From Amborella trichopoda (taxonomy: Eukaryota; Streptophyta; Magnoliopsida; Amborellales; Amborellaceae), in the NCBI RefSeq assembly GCF_000471905.2, contig NW_006500065.1:3033287-3097286 (forward strand): a DNA stretch of 64,000 nt. The letters are read 5' to 3'. The translations under genes were made by a program, and so were the position numbers. This document shows positions 12,301 through 23,169 of the stretch, in pieces. Position 1 is the first letter of the stretch; the number at the start of each line of letters is the position of its first letter. The notes below the pieces were generated by a model. The model saw nothing but the letters and a program-made list of their open reading frames with translations, searched no databases and had not been told where the DNA came from.

Positions 12301-15300
12301 TAAATTAAGAAATTGTCTAATCTCATCCCGAATAGCTTCAGGAATTTTTTTACAAGAAGCAACATTCTCTTTAGTACCAGCAAGGTGTTTCTTGAATCAG
12401 TTAATACCACTATTGGTATCTTTTTCACAAAAATTACACCTTTTACAATTTTTATCGTTTGGTTTTGGGTTATATACTTCCAACCCGAATCACTTCTTTT
12501 AGAAGTAGCAGAAATAGATCTATTCAAATGATAAGGATTTTGTTCATGTTTTGGTTTTACAGAACTCATATATTGTTTAATCTCCTCTCTGATAGCTTCA
12601 GGAACATTTCTACATGGGGCAACATCCCCCTTAATACCGGCAAGATGTTTCTTAAACCGGTTTATGCTCCATTTTGTATCTTTTTCACAAAAATTGTATC
12701 TAATGCAATTTTTGTCATTTGGATTCGAGTTATATCCATATTTCCAACCTGGATCTTCACTTCGACTAGATCCTGAAGAAGACATCTCAAAATAAAACAA
12801 GCAATCTAAAAAATAAAGTTTTGCACTTACTTTGATTGCTCGAACTCCAAACTCCCACCTCTGAGATGTTTTTTGGTGCTAAAATAATAAAAAATACTCT
12901 CTAATAGGATTATAAAACTCCAAAACTAAATCAAATCTACGTGGGTGATGTTTGGATCCATTTTCCTAGCTTTGAGTAATACTTCAATGCAATGAAAGTC
13001 ACAAAATTTAGTTTTCTTGAGGTTTTTTTCTCTCTAAAATGGGTTCTTGTAGGTTTAGGTTTCAAATGAACCTAAGCCCATCTTTAAAACCCTTTATGTT
13101 TAAAAGAAAATCAATACAACGAAAAAATAAATAAATTCCGTCCCTAGGCAGGGCGCAGGCCCTGAGCGGCCACTCAGGGCTGGGCGCTGGGTGCCCACCT
13201 AGGCGGGTTCCGTACCGCCTAAGCAGCCGCCCATTTTGGCCGCCTAGGCCTAGGCGATGTGCCCAGGCCTTCTGGACCGCCTAGGCGCTGGGCGGTCTGC
13301 TTTTTGAACAATGATTCTTACTCTCTTTTTTCTTACTTCCGTTTATAAGAATGCGGATTTGTCAATATGTCAAGTAAAATGTATGCTACTGCATAGGTAC
13401 TTTCATTTTTCTTAATGCTTCATTGTGCTCAGTTATTTTCTGCTGTCCTTAGATAGTTCGGACATATTTTGGTGGGAGAGAAGTGTCAGACAGAGATCTT
13501 GAGACCGCTCTACTTGTTGGTATGAGTCCTCATGAGCGAAGGCGTCTGAGTAGAAAAAGAGGATCCTGTTTCAAGCAATCTGCTGATAAGGTCCTTGTCA
13601 AGGAGCCAAAGGATGGTAAAAGCAGAGATGCTTATCAGTCAAGAGACGGTGTAACACTAGCAGAGGATCATCATATGACTGCAGGTTTGCAGTTTTCAGA
13701 AGACTCGTGTATTTGGAAATCAATGGAGTTGGACATTGCAAAAGTCATAAGCACTGATGAAAGAGCTGCTTCTTCAAATCATATGTATGAGTTTGATTCG
13801 TTTCATGAAATTCATATCGGTGGAGATGATCATGGTGAGCTGAAATCAACTATGAGGAAACCTTCTAGCAAGGATAATAAAGGTCATCTAGACTCCAACC
13901 ATGTTGATCTTGTGAGTGGAAAAGCAACAGATGGAAGTCATCGCTCCAACGAAGTTGCTGGATACTCAGCTCATGAGACCTGCACTTCAAATTATTCCCA
14001 GAAGTTATCTTTATTAGGTCATGGACCACATGGGAAACAGGTAGTGGAATATATACTTAAGAAGTCTGGGGAGGAAGGTATCCAACAATTTTGCCAAAGA
14101 TGGAGACAAGTCTTTGTGGAATCCATCTGCCCTCGTTTCCTACCAGTTGGTTGGGATGTGATGCACAGGTACTTCTGTTGAATTTGTTGTTTTTTGTTCT
14201 GTTTTAAGTTACTGAATGTGTCCTGTTCAATTAATAGGATCTTGAAATTATCTTGCTTACTGTTATGTAATATGTTCATTATGCATGAGGATAATGCATA
14301 CGCCTGCTTTCAAAAACTCTTAACTTGGTGGTCGAATCAATCCCTGCACAAAACCGAGTCTTAGTTAAACAGACAATGCGCAAAAACTCTGCCTAGTTTT
14401 TCAATATTGTTTTGAAAGATGTGATAGAAAAAGACAGCATCCACGTTGGAACTCAAAAACTATGTGTCACCAAGTTCTAAAACCCCACTACTGCTGTGCA
14501 GATAACATATATATGTTTTGGAGTATCGAAAGACAACACATGTATAGCATAAACTTGAGCATACCTGAGTTTTCATAAGTATAACTTGGCAACTAGCCAG
14601 TTCAGTTATGATCTAAAAAGCACTAGCCCAGTTCAGTTGACTTGGTGAGCTTTCCTGCGAGTTATCCAATTTATAAAGTCACACTGCCTCCCTTGCTATT
14701 AGATGTCTCAGTCTCAATCATTGTCTAATTGGTTGACCTGCATAGAAGCCAAGTAGTTAGCAGGTCTGAATGGGCCTGACTGAAAGTGATGTACCATAAA
14801 CTCTAACAGTCCAAGTGTGCCATCTAAATATATTGGCTGTCCAGCCATGATTAGCTCTACCGCCTCCAATTTTCTTTTATGAGGTAAAGCCTGTCCTGAC
14901 CTACCCATGACTACACTAACCTGGGAATAACAACAAATAGATAAAAGGACATTACTCCTTTTGCTTTATTTGAACTCTTTTCACCTCTCTGAATTGGCTG
15001 CCTCATTATGGAACGACAGCTGATTTTGAAAATGCCCATCCTGCAATGATCTTATAAGATATCAGAGAAAAAGTTTAATCTTCCTTCATTTTCATTGCAT
15101 TCAAGTTTTGTGGCTTTCCTAATTTGACTAGGAACTACAATTTTATATTATGGTTATCTTATATCGATTCTTATTATGTCCCCTGTGCCTTCTAAACTGG
15201 AGAATATTAACAATAAAGGGACAATAAATTTCCATTTAGATCGTCATATTGATCCATTGCTTCCTAATTGTAGGGTTTGATGCAAGCAACTGTGAGCACC

Positions 15301-18300
15301 CATTCTAGCTGTAGATCTGTAATTATCTTTTAGAGTTGTTCGTATTGTGGGGCTTCATTTCTTTTTTTTCTAATCAGAGTTCCATGATTGTGCATAGAAG
15401 TGACCTATGTCTGCTGTGCATCAGAAACACATTCAGATTGTCACTCCCTTGTTTTGTGCATTTAGAAAGATAAGTGTTAGGGCATGAAATGTACACATGG
15501 ACTGACAAAGAAGATCAGATTATACAAGGTCTTGTCAAGATTGAGTATGTCACCGCTTCAAATTGTTAGGATGCAGGTGATGTCCTTAGCAATACTGGTC
15601 ATCTGAGTTCTTCAACTGGCTCCTGGGTATTGACTTGGGAGCATCTAATAATATGGCGGCAAGCTCTATGAATTTTGCCTTTCCTAAGAACTCTTTTGGT
15701 GAAATATCCTGGCAAATGGTTATTTAGCTGAGGACCTGGAGGTACATTAATGTAGGGTGTTAATCCAGGGGTTTTTAGCTTTCCAGCAAACATCCATAGG
15801 CTACACATGTCAAAATCAATGCGGAAAATGGAATTACTAACCTTTGGCATTCTTGTTGGCCCCATTCCTCGTGTGTCTACTCTTCTTTCTATCTTTTATG
15901 TAATGTTTTTTTTTTTATAAGGTTACATAGGAATGGAACTTGAGACGTTGTACTATGAAAACCCAGCCTCTACCATCTTGACCCAAGCCCAATTCCTTCA
16001 TCATTTAAGTAATGTTACTTTTGTTAAGCTTGTTTGTTGTGAATTGATCAATTATCCTTGCAATCTAAACTGCATTTAATGTGAACAAAACTTTGTGATG
16101 CTATTTTTGCTTTTATACCTTGGAAAGTTCAGACTTTTGGGTCCTGTACTTGAAGTTCCTTTGATTTGTCATAAATACCCCTGCTCTATCGGTAGTTGCT
16201 CTGGAGTTGCTCGATGTACCTTTCAAAAGAAAAAAGTTTTAAGTTTTAATGATTTTTAAAATGTCATAAATTAGCATGGTTCTTGCTTGATTTGATGCAA
16301 AAAACTTCTTGACAATGTGGCAAATGGCACAGTACCTTCGTGGCAGTGGTTTCATACTGTCTGAGTGCTGATCTTGAGGGACTTAAAAACAGATTTACCG
16401 AGCATAGGAATCATGATAATCTTGCGGTAGCTGTGTTTCTCTTGGTTGGCATGAATGTTCTTGAGTGTCATTGGTGAGATGTTGCATTAGCAAGATGCAT
16501 GTATACAGCTACAAGATACTGTTTCTTGTGATTTTATATGCATTTCAAAATTATTTGACAAAGATATAGAACCCATTTTGACATATCTGAGCATCATACA
16601 TTACGCACATGTTGTCTTGTCTATCAAGAATGCACTCAAGTTCTTAATTACCAATCTCCTCTGGTATATATGTCTTCTCTTCATATTTGTCAGTGTACAT
16701 GCCATTTACCTAAAAATATTCATGACAAACTTGATATTAGATCCACAGCTGCATCGTCCTTCTTGGTTGTTGAGGAGCACAAAAATGTTATGAGTCTTAT
16801 GACCCCACTAATAAAAAGCACAAGGGGTAGGTCCAAAAAGATATGGTTGGAAGTCGTGAGAAAATATATGGTGACTTATGGCCTCACTAAGGATATAACC
16901 CTTGGTAAAGCAGAATATTGGACCAGGATTTGTGTAGCCAACCCCAAATAGTTAGGAAAAGGTTATGATAATGATGATGATGTTTCATGCAATGTTACTG
17001 TCTTCCAAGAGAGCCTCATTTGAATGCCTTTTTTCATGCATTGCCACTATTGATTAAAGAGTCCTTTATTTTATGATTGTTACGAGTCACTCCTTAGCTG
17101 TACTATAGTTGTTGGAAACGTCTGTGATTCCGCATCGTTTCTGGAATCGGAATCGCATGTATCAAAAGTTTCAGAATCTAGGAATCATTGTCCGTACGAT
17201 TCAAATTTGAGAAAAATGATTCTCACTATTTCGGAATCGTGATTCAAAAAATCAAGAATCGATGTTCCTTCATGTTGGAATCGTGTTTCATACCTATATG
17301 GAATCACACATGACCCCACTTGTTTCGGTGGTTGCTGAAATCATGTTTCTTAAAACTATGGAATCGTGATTCCTAAAAATAAGGAATCCTGATTCCGAAA
17401 ATTCTAGAATCGTTGTCCCCATCAAGTTGGAATCACGTTCTCACCATTCTAGAATCGTGATTTTCCCCATATTGGAATCGAGATTCTCCCCTTACTAGAA
17501 TTGTGAATCAATTCCCTCCGGTATATGAGAGAAGTATTCAAAAACTATATAAATTTACCCATTACTACATGATCAAACTTTGGCCTGTATATACTCAATC
17601 CAAGACTCCAAGTACTAATGTCAACCTTTATGATATCTTTGTGGACAATCTCATATAATGGACTCAGTCTATCGATAACCCTATTATGCCTACAAGGTCT
17701 GGAGCTAGTCTATGCCATACAAAGAGTGAGAACAAGGGCAAGCTCCCATTATCTCCTTTCTATAAAAATATAAGTACATGACATCGTAATTCTTCTTTGT
17801 TAAATGTAGTTTTGAGTCTTGTGACTTTTGAAAATTGACTTATTCAATTTTTAATCAATTTTTCTGATATTTAATGATTAATTTAACGTAAAACACCACA
17901 CAGGGTACTTCGCTCATATCCTTATTTTCTTATTTTACTTAAAAAAAAGTATTTTGATCGTCTTATTCTACTTGAAAAAATGAGAGTGCCGATCATATAT
18001 TAAACATTATTACATTAGTAGTTTAGTACCCACACCACCATTTACCAAACATTATTAAATTGAAGTAACATATTTTTTTAGTATTATTTATTCTTGGTGA
18101 GAGTTCTTAACAAGTAACATGGAATGAAGGATGGAAATTAGTAAATAAGAAAATAAAAAATTTACCATATTACTTATATTTTAAATTTTCATTTTATTGC
18201 CATGTGCAACAACTTCAAATTCTCTCACGTTCTCATAAATGTCGTGCTCGCTCATGATTGAGCACACATCGAAGGGTTTCTGCTCTCCCTATGCTCACAT

Positions 18301-19620
18301 ATTACTGATATTTTAAATTTTGATTTTATTGTCGTGTGCAACAACTTCAAATTCTCTCACGCTCTCATACATGTCGCGCTCACTCATGATTGAGCACACA
18401 TCGAAGGGTTTCTGCTCTCCCTATGCTCACATTGCTTCTTGACAATATGGATTCGCAATTCCTTAATACTTTGAATCAACATTTAGCATAAGTAGAATCG
18501 CATTATTGTGTAGCAAGGAACCACGATGTCTGCGATATAGAAACTTGATTCCAAACAACATGGATTCGTAATTCCAAAAAATTTGGAATCATTGTTTCTC
18601 ACAAGTAGAATCGCATTCGTGTGTAGCTAAGAATCATAAAGTCCTCGATATGGAATCTTGATTCCAGCAATCCAGGAATCGAGATTCCTAAACTAGGTGG
18701 AATCACGTTTCGCAAAAAATGGAAACGTGATTCTTTTCTTTTAGAATCAACTTTCGCTCGGGGAAACGTCTAATCGAGATGCCGAAATTGAATCGCTACC
18801 CTTATAGGCGATTCGGGTAACTATAGGCTGTACCATAGATGTGGGGAGCTTGGTTGTTGGCGTGTAGAAACCCCACCGCCCCGTCCTAGTGGGGAAATCT
18901 CACTCAGGTGATCCTGGAGATGGAGCTCGAGTGCAGCTCACTTCCCCCCATTAAGGGTCCCCATCTTATAAGAATTGCAGTCCCTAATAAAAATGGATCT
19001 TGATCCCTAGTTGAAAGGGATCTCATCTCCTATGGAAGATGGATGACAACCCACCGAAAATGAGGTCACACTCTTGGTTTCATAAGGAGAGTTTGAAAAG
19101 TTTTTAATGTTGAACCCTGCATCTTTTATGGGACGAAATGTTGTGCAGTCAAGAAACAATATATCTATAGATCAAATATAGCTAAGATGAGAATGTTGAG
19201 ATGGATGAGTGGCAAGACAAAAAAAGATAGAATTCGAAAGGAATACATCTAAGGGAAATTAGTGGTACTGCCAATAAGCAATAAGATGAGGGAAAGTAGA
19301 CTTAAATAGTTTGGCCATGTGCAATGTGGACCTAGTACAGCTCCAATTAGGACGGTTGATTTGGTTCAAGTAAAAGGCAGCTCCAATAGGCAATAAGATG
19401 AGGGAAAATAGACTTAAATAGTTTGGCCATGTGCAATGTGGACCTAGTACAGCTCCAATTAGGACGGGTGATTTGGTTCAAGTAAAAGGCTCTAAAAGGG
19501 CAAAAAGAAGGCCCAAAAGAATATAGATGGAAGTAGTGAGATATGATGTGACCTATGGTTTGATTGAGGATATAGCTTTTGATAGAGAAGAATGGCAAAA
19601 CAAGATTTCCATAGCCGATC

Positions 19621-19665
<45 letters not shown>

Positions 19666-19865
19666 CTATATAGTACGTACTACTTCTACGACCTACCTAC
19701 CTACCGTAAGGTAGAGGTAGGTACGCCGACGGTCTACACTACCGTACCGTTCCCCTTCNNNNNNNNNNNNNNNNNNNNCTGGTTTGGTTAGTTAGTAGGA
19801 GTATAGTAGTTTGTTAGTAGTAGAAGAAGTAGCGAAACAACGAATTACTACTATCGACTACTTTA

Positions 19866-19905
<40 letters not shown>

Positions 19906-21378
19906 TATTCATTAGAGGTCACTTCTTGAACCACTCTCCCAAGGTAGAGAGGTTAAGCCACGGGCTCATCCCAAGGTTCCCCCTTCTGAACCTGCTCCCA
20001 ACAACTACATATTGTACTTAAGGGCAGCACTTCATAAGGTCCGTTTAAACAATTTGGCCCTATTGGCTACCCTTCAAATGCTTTATCACCTATCGTTCTG
20101 CCCCTTAGGCAAAGGGTTAAGAGACAAGGATTCTATTGAGACTATTGTTCAAGAAGTTTACTCAAACCAGAAACTTCACTAAACAATTAACAACTTATTC
20201 AAGTGCATGAATACTTAGAGAATCTTGAAAACTCTTATCCAATCAACCTAATATTTCACAGATAGATTTGAGGATGCTCTTTCAAGGCATTCTATCTAGA
20301 CCATTGCTCAGGAAGTTGACTTCCTCAAGCTTCAACAGGGAATCCCATGGGATGGACTGAACAAGATCTAGCCTTTCATTGACTTATGATGTGTCCAGTC
20401 AGAGAATTGTGCATTATCTTGACCTATTTAGGGTCTTCTTCATAGAATCACTTTACCCAAATATTTCACTGGTACTAGAAAGGCATTAATATTGAGCTAT
20501 TCCCTAAACATCAATATCATAGTACGAGGCTGATTGAATTTTACCTTAGTTCTTTTTTGAATATCCACAATCTTTTTATTAGAGAAAAAAATGTTGATCT
20601 TCCTTCAGTCGCTGTAGATATTTCTTCATCTGAACTATAAATGATAAGGTGTTCATACTCCAAATCCTCCAAGTATTAGTGGAGATGAGGTTTTATGAGC
20701 TGCTTACCCCTACAAAATTACATTCTGGATCCCAATTCAATTACTTGAGTTTATAAGTGTGCACGAACTGAGTTTTCAGACTATCTTGTTCCTTATTTTT
20801 CTATATAATTTTTATTAAACTCTTCAACAAAAACTAGATGCATGATCTTTTGACTATTTGCAGTGTTTTTATTCACTTAGGTCAAATTTCAATGTAAATG
20901 ATTTGTGAACACATTTACAAGTTTCCTACTTCTGCCATATGATGATTTTACTTCAGAAGCATCCAGGGAACTTTTCTTGTTTCTTTATAGCCAAATTAAT
21001 CTTCAAAATTCACATGATCTGCAATATCACAACAGAGATGAAACCATACCAAATTTCACCGCTTGGTTACAATTCCCGGTAGACTTAATGATCCATAAAA
21101 GCTGTTTGTGGTTGAAACTCTTGGCCAATCTTTTATTTCAAACTGTAATCTTAGTGGAGTCCCTTTTTGCATTTGGAACAATGGTACTAGGAAAAAGTGG
21201 TATTATTTGGGAGATTTCAATAGGGACTTTTCTCATTTGAATGTTACTGCATTGGTGCATCTGGCTGTCTGACATCCTTGTAGTAACAAGTCAAAACCTA
21301 ATTGGAACTACTTTTGACAGCGGCCGACGTGAATTTGGGGATTACAGCGTCTACAAGCCCGACAACAAGACAACCTAG
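8787..21378 (+). CDS. RRP6L3: RRP6-like 3 exonuclease family protein, C-terminal part (gene span)
   Basis: Four exons read in one frame: 8787-9304, 9395-9893, 13453-14168 and 21321-21378 (1791 nt, 596 codons plus stop). The first encodes an HRDC-like domain (starting ARIHDESLRFVLSDQA), then a conserved middle (KFSCKSPVYHNCRIYANDGR). The second carries a CxxC...CxxCH cluster (CVGCG... SHRSHDIVLLCVDCH), an HNH/zinc-like region. The third has the MSPHERRRL block and ends with a conserved QFCQRWRQVFVE region. This order matches plant RRP6L3, a DEDD 3'-5' exoribonuclease relative with an HRDC domain. The exonuclease domain, roughly 280 residues, must lie upstream of the window. All junctions are GT-AG and keep frame. 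A truncated duplicate is possible but nothing in these exons is broken. Confidence 0.85.
9395..9893 (+). CDS. RRP6L3: RRP6L3 exon with Cys/His cluster
   Basis: Acceptor ctatggcag precedes and donor gtaaggcatt follows. It encodes PPAIMLLFEPKGRPEDD, then CVGCG and the downstream CVDCH pair with SHRSHD between them, a metal-binding HNH-like arrangement shared with RRP6L3/EXD2-type proteins. The end is phase 0. Confidence 0.85.
9894..10904. other. RRP6L3 intron, nothing recognised
   Basis: First part of the 3559-bp intron 9894-13452. No repeat or exon was recognised here. Confidence 0.4.
10905..11073. repeat. 86-bp tandem duplication in RRP6L3 intron
   Basis: tgaataattaaactgatgat starts at 10905 and again at 10991, and the following text (gtgggaggtgatttctgtag, then cagttgt and ggttac) repeats with only a few changes. 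Confidence 0.85.
11338..13313 (-). mobile_element. 1976-bp hAT element with BED-finger ORF remnant
   Basis: Ends are cagtgtttcaaaaagcgc and gcttt​ttgaacaatg, imperfect inverted repeats. Flanks are cttcttac (11330-11337) and attcttac (13314-13321), 7 of 8 bases identical, fitting an 8-bp hAT duplication with one change. Both ends carry clustered GCCTAGGCG/GGGCGCTGG words. The minus strand encodes BED zinc fingers but no transposase catalytic or dimerisation region. It sits inside an RRP6L3 intron in antisense coding orientation. The 530-bp copy at 6652-7181 is its shortened relative. Confidence 0.85.
11798..12800 (-). pseudogene. Three tandem BED zinc fingers plus acidic tail (hAT-derived)
   Basis: Reading leftward from 12785, three repeated units each show GWKYG, N-[KR]-x-C, FC or YC, and K.HL-A/V-G blocks, the BED-type C2H2 finger of hAT transposases, each followed by CxxVP..REEI. 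Units are near 12740-12590, 12490-12310 and 12240-12050. The frame changes inside the second unit and again after the third, and the third unit has Pro in place of the first His of its HL pair, so the ORF is decaying. It ends with a strongly acidic Glu/Asp run at 11950-11800. No hAT catalytic core follows. Confidence 0.75.
13453..14168 (+). CDS. RRP6L3: RRP6L3 penultimate exon
   Basis: Acceptor ctgtccttag precedes, donor gtacttctgt follows. It starts IVRTYFGGREVSDRDLE, continuing the phase-0 end of the previous exon, and carries a serine- and lysine-rich, low-conservation middle before the conserved GHGPHGKQVVE and QFCQRWRQVF blocks. An open frame runs only 13 nt past the donor to a TGA. Confidence 0.85.
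14169..16780. other. RRP6L3 last intron, first part, nothing recognised
   Basis: No exon or RNA gene is supported. A weak Ty1/copia protease-like string near 15595-15740 is noted among the rejected items. Confidence 0.4.
16785..16990 (+). mobile_element. RTE-type LINE 3' end fragment
   Basis: One frame reads RGRSKKIWLEVVRKYM...YGLTKDITLGKAEYWTRICVANP and then a stop. This matches the C-terminal end of plant RTE-clade LINEs (GRPKKTW...DRAEWR..I.VADP pattern). It is followed by a short ATGATG repeat (about 16970-16983), the simple-repeat tail usual for RTE. Heavily 5'-truncated. Confidence 0.7.
17104..18825. mobile_element. hAT-like element with GGAATCG/CGATTCC subterminal arrays
   Basis: Starts tatagttgttggaaacg and ends cgggtaactata, giving a short inverted repeat TATAGTT. 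Flanks agctgtac (17096-17103) and ggctgtac (18826-18833) match at 7 of 8 bases, a likely 8-bp target duplication. The outer 400 bp on each side contain about a dozen GAATC/GATTC words in both orientations. No coding capacity is seen. Superfamily assignment rests on target length and architecture. Confidence 0.65.
18165..18430. repeat. 132-bp tandem duplication inside the hAT-like element
   Basis: aacttcaaattctctcacg starts at 18211 and again at 18343. The unit includes tgattgagcacacatcgaag and ends tctccctatgctcac. The copies differ at only a few sites. Confidence 0.85.
19060..19622 (+). mobile_element. RTE-type LINE 3' end fragment with internal duplication
   Basis: Frames carry an MRMLRWMSGKTKKDRIR block, FGHVQCGP, and near the end YGLIEDIAFDREEWQNKISIADP, the conserved RTE C-terminus. 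A 112-bp unit is duplicated in tandem (caataagatgaggg at 19279 and 19391), doubling the FGHVQCGP region. The fragment runs into a TA microsatellite at 19624. Stops and the duplication show it is dead. Confidence 0.7.
19624..19902. repeat. TA microsatellites around a 20-N gap
   Basis: (TA)n at about 19626-19662 and about 19868-19902 enclose low-complexity tac/tag-rich text on both sides of the N run at 19759-19778. The text next to the gap looks like poorly resolved read ends rather than natural sequence. Confidence 0.7.
19905..21320. other. RRP6L3 last intron, distal part, nothing recognised
   Basis: No coding, RNA or classifiable repeat signal is supported here up to the acceptor at 21320. 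Confidence 0.4.
21321..21378 (+). CDS. RRP6L3: RRP6L3 58-bp terminal exon
   Basis: Acceptor acttttgacag precedes 21321. Joined to the AG left by the previous exon it completes a Ser codon and reads GRREFGDYSVYKPDNKTT then TAG. The family tail has a short basic GKREFGEYSVYNP-like segment here, which identifies it. It lies 7152 bp from the previous exon. The 3' UTR probably extends to about 21540. Confidence 0.8.
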
Positions 21379-21540
21379 GTCCAAGTCCAGGTCTGTGGCC
21401 AACTTGAGTGGCATTTGGGGCTGGGCATCAAATTTGGTTACAATCATAAAGCGTTGGAAAGCATGTATTTTATCAGCACAAACTTTTTGTCTTTTATACT
21501 GTTCGGTTGAAAATTTTGTTTGTATTTAAATTTTTCTGAT

Positions 21541-23169
21541 CAGATGCAATCAAGAGTACTCCTATAATCAATAATCCCATGTCACCTACACATCAAAATA
21601 TAAGGAATGACAACTCCAATTCAAGTTCAACCAATATGAGTAGCTGATGTTATTAAGCATTTTGATACCCAAACCTCTTTGCTTTTTTGGTTAGCAAATG
21701 ATACTTCATATGACAAAGTCCAGTTGTTCTTTTATTTTAGTGGTTGCTCGCAGGGGAAGTTCAATTGTGATCTCTCTAGTCTTACTTTCTTGTAGAGGGT
21801 AGTTTTCAAACAGGGTACAAATGATTTGGGGTTAGAGTAAGGCATGAGGTGAGCAAAAGTGAGACTAAGGATCAAGAAGTTCGCAAGTTTCCTTGGTATA
21901 AATTTGGTTAGTCTTGTCAACGATGGATTTGCAAGACTTCATGCTGTGTACTTTCCAATGCTGGCAAACGAAAAAACAAATGGTACAGATCTGAGGAACT
22001 TATTTGAGCTTTTTTCAAAAAAAATTTGTTTCATGCGGTCCAAAAAATGTAAAGTAACCATCTTAAATATGGATGCAAGTAGGTATTCCATCTAAAAACA
22101 ATGAAAACTATCGGTCCAAATGTTTTTTTACTATATTATTTTTTCTAGTTTTTTAAATTTACTTATCATTTCATATTCATGATCTAGATTACATGTCCTT
22201 ACAAATTAAAGTCCGAAAAGGCCATCTCAGAAATAGATTTATTTAATAGGCCCTCATTTCTACATATGCGGGCTTGGCCACATAAACTGGGTCCTTTTCC
22301 AAATGTTGTGGAACTGAATATATAACAACTTTCTCAAAAGACCGAATGACAACGGTAGTGCATACTTTGAAGATTGTCGTGGTTATAGCCTGCCCAGCCG
22401 GGAGTTAGATATACCCCACTGTACATAAATTTACTTGACTTTTATTTCTAGATTTACCCAAATACTCTGCCTGTGCTCTTTGTTGATCTCGTTTATTGAA
22501 CGAGAGAGAGAGAGAGAGTGATGCTAGTCAGCAAGCGACCTAACCACTCATCTTCCATCATATTTATGCGTGTGTGTATGCACGCATGTGAGAGAGAAAA
22601 CATCGTCGGTTGGCCAAGCGATTGAACTACATCCATACTTCCCATCATTTTTTTGATAATGTACATCAAAGTCGAGTATAGAAGATCAAAGCCATTAACT
22701 ACAATTCAATCATTGTATTTACAAGTAATGTAAAATTGTGGGGGTAATTACAACGCATATCATTAATCATACCATCCATATAGATAATGAAAAAGAAAAT
22801 TTGTAAAGTCGCCTTAGAATAAAAATTTGTAGAAATCCAAAGCTATCTGCAGCCTCGGTGGCCAGAGAAAAGCAATAACGTCTTTTATCTTTGTGGCTCA
22901 CCTTGCCTCTTTGCACTACTAAAATATACTAATTGTAGCAAAAACACATTCTCCAGTCAAATCTCGACGTGATCTGCAGTAAAATGCAGTGCCATAAGGC
23001 AGAAAACCAGTCAGTTTTCACTTGGAAGCACATAAGAGAACATTACTATAGGAAGCCCATACAATGAAAACGTATACACAACCCACAATAAACAAACGAA
23101 AAGGACCTCAGTATTATACAGGCATAGCGAACTAACCAACAGTTCACAAAGAACTATGAAGTGGAAAGA
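21541..23169. other. Intergenic region between convergent 3' ends
   Basis: About 1.6 kb between the RRP6L3 and AXR1 stop-codon sides, which must include the AXR1 3' UTR upstream of 23169. A GA microsatellite lies at 22503-22519. No gene is supported. Confidence 0.5.

Noticed and set aside
15595..15740. Ty1/copia protease-like string (SSSTGSW then DLGASNNMA) on the plus strand in the RRP6L3 intron
   Set aside because: Needs a one-base frameshift, lacks the catalytic DSG triad exactly (reads DLG), and no other copia block lies nearby.
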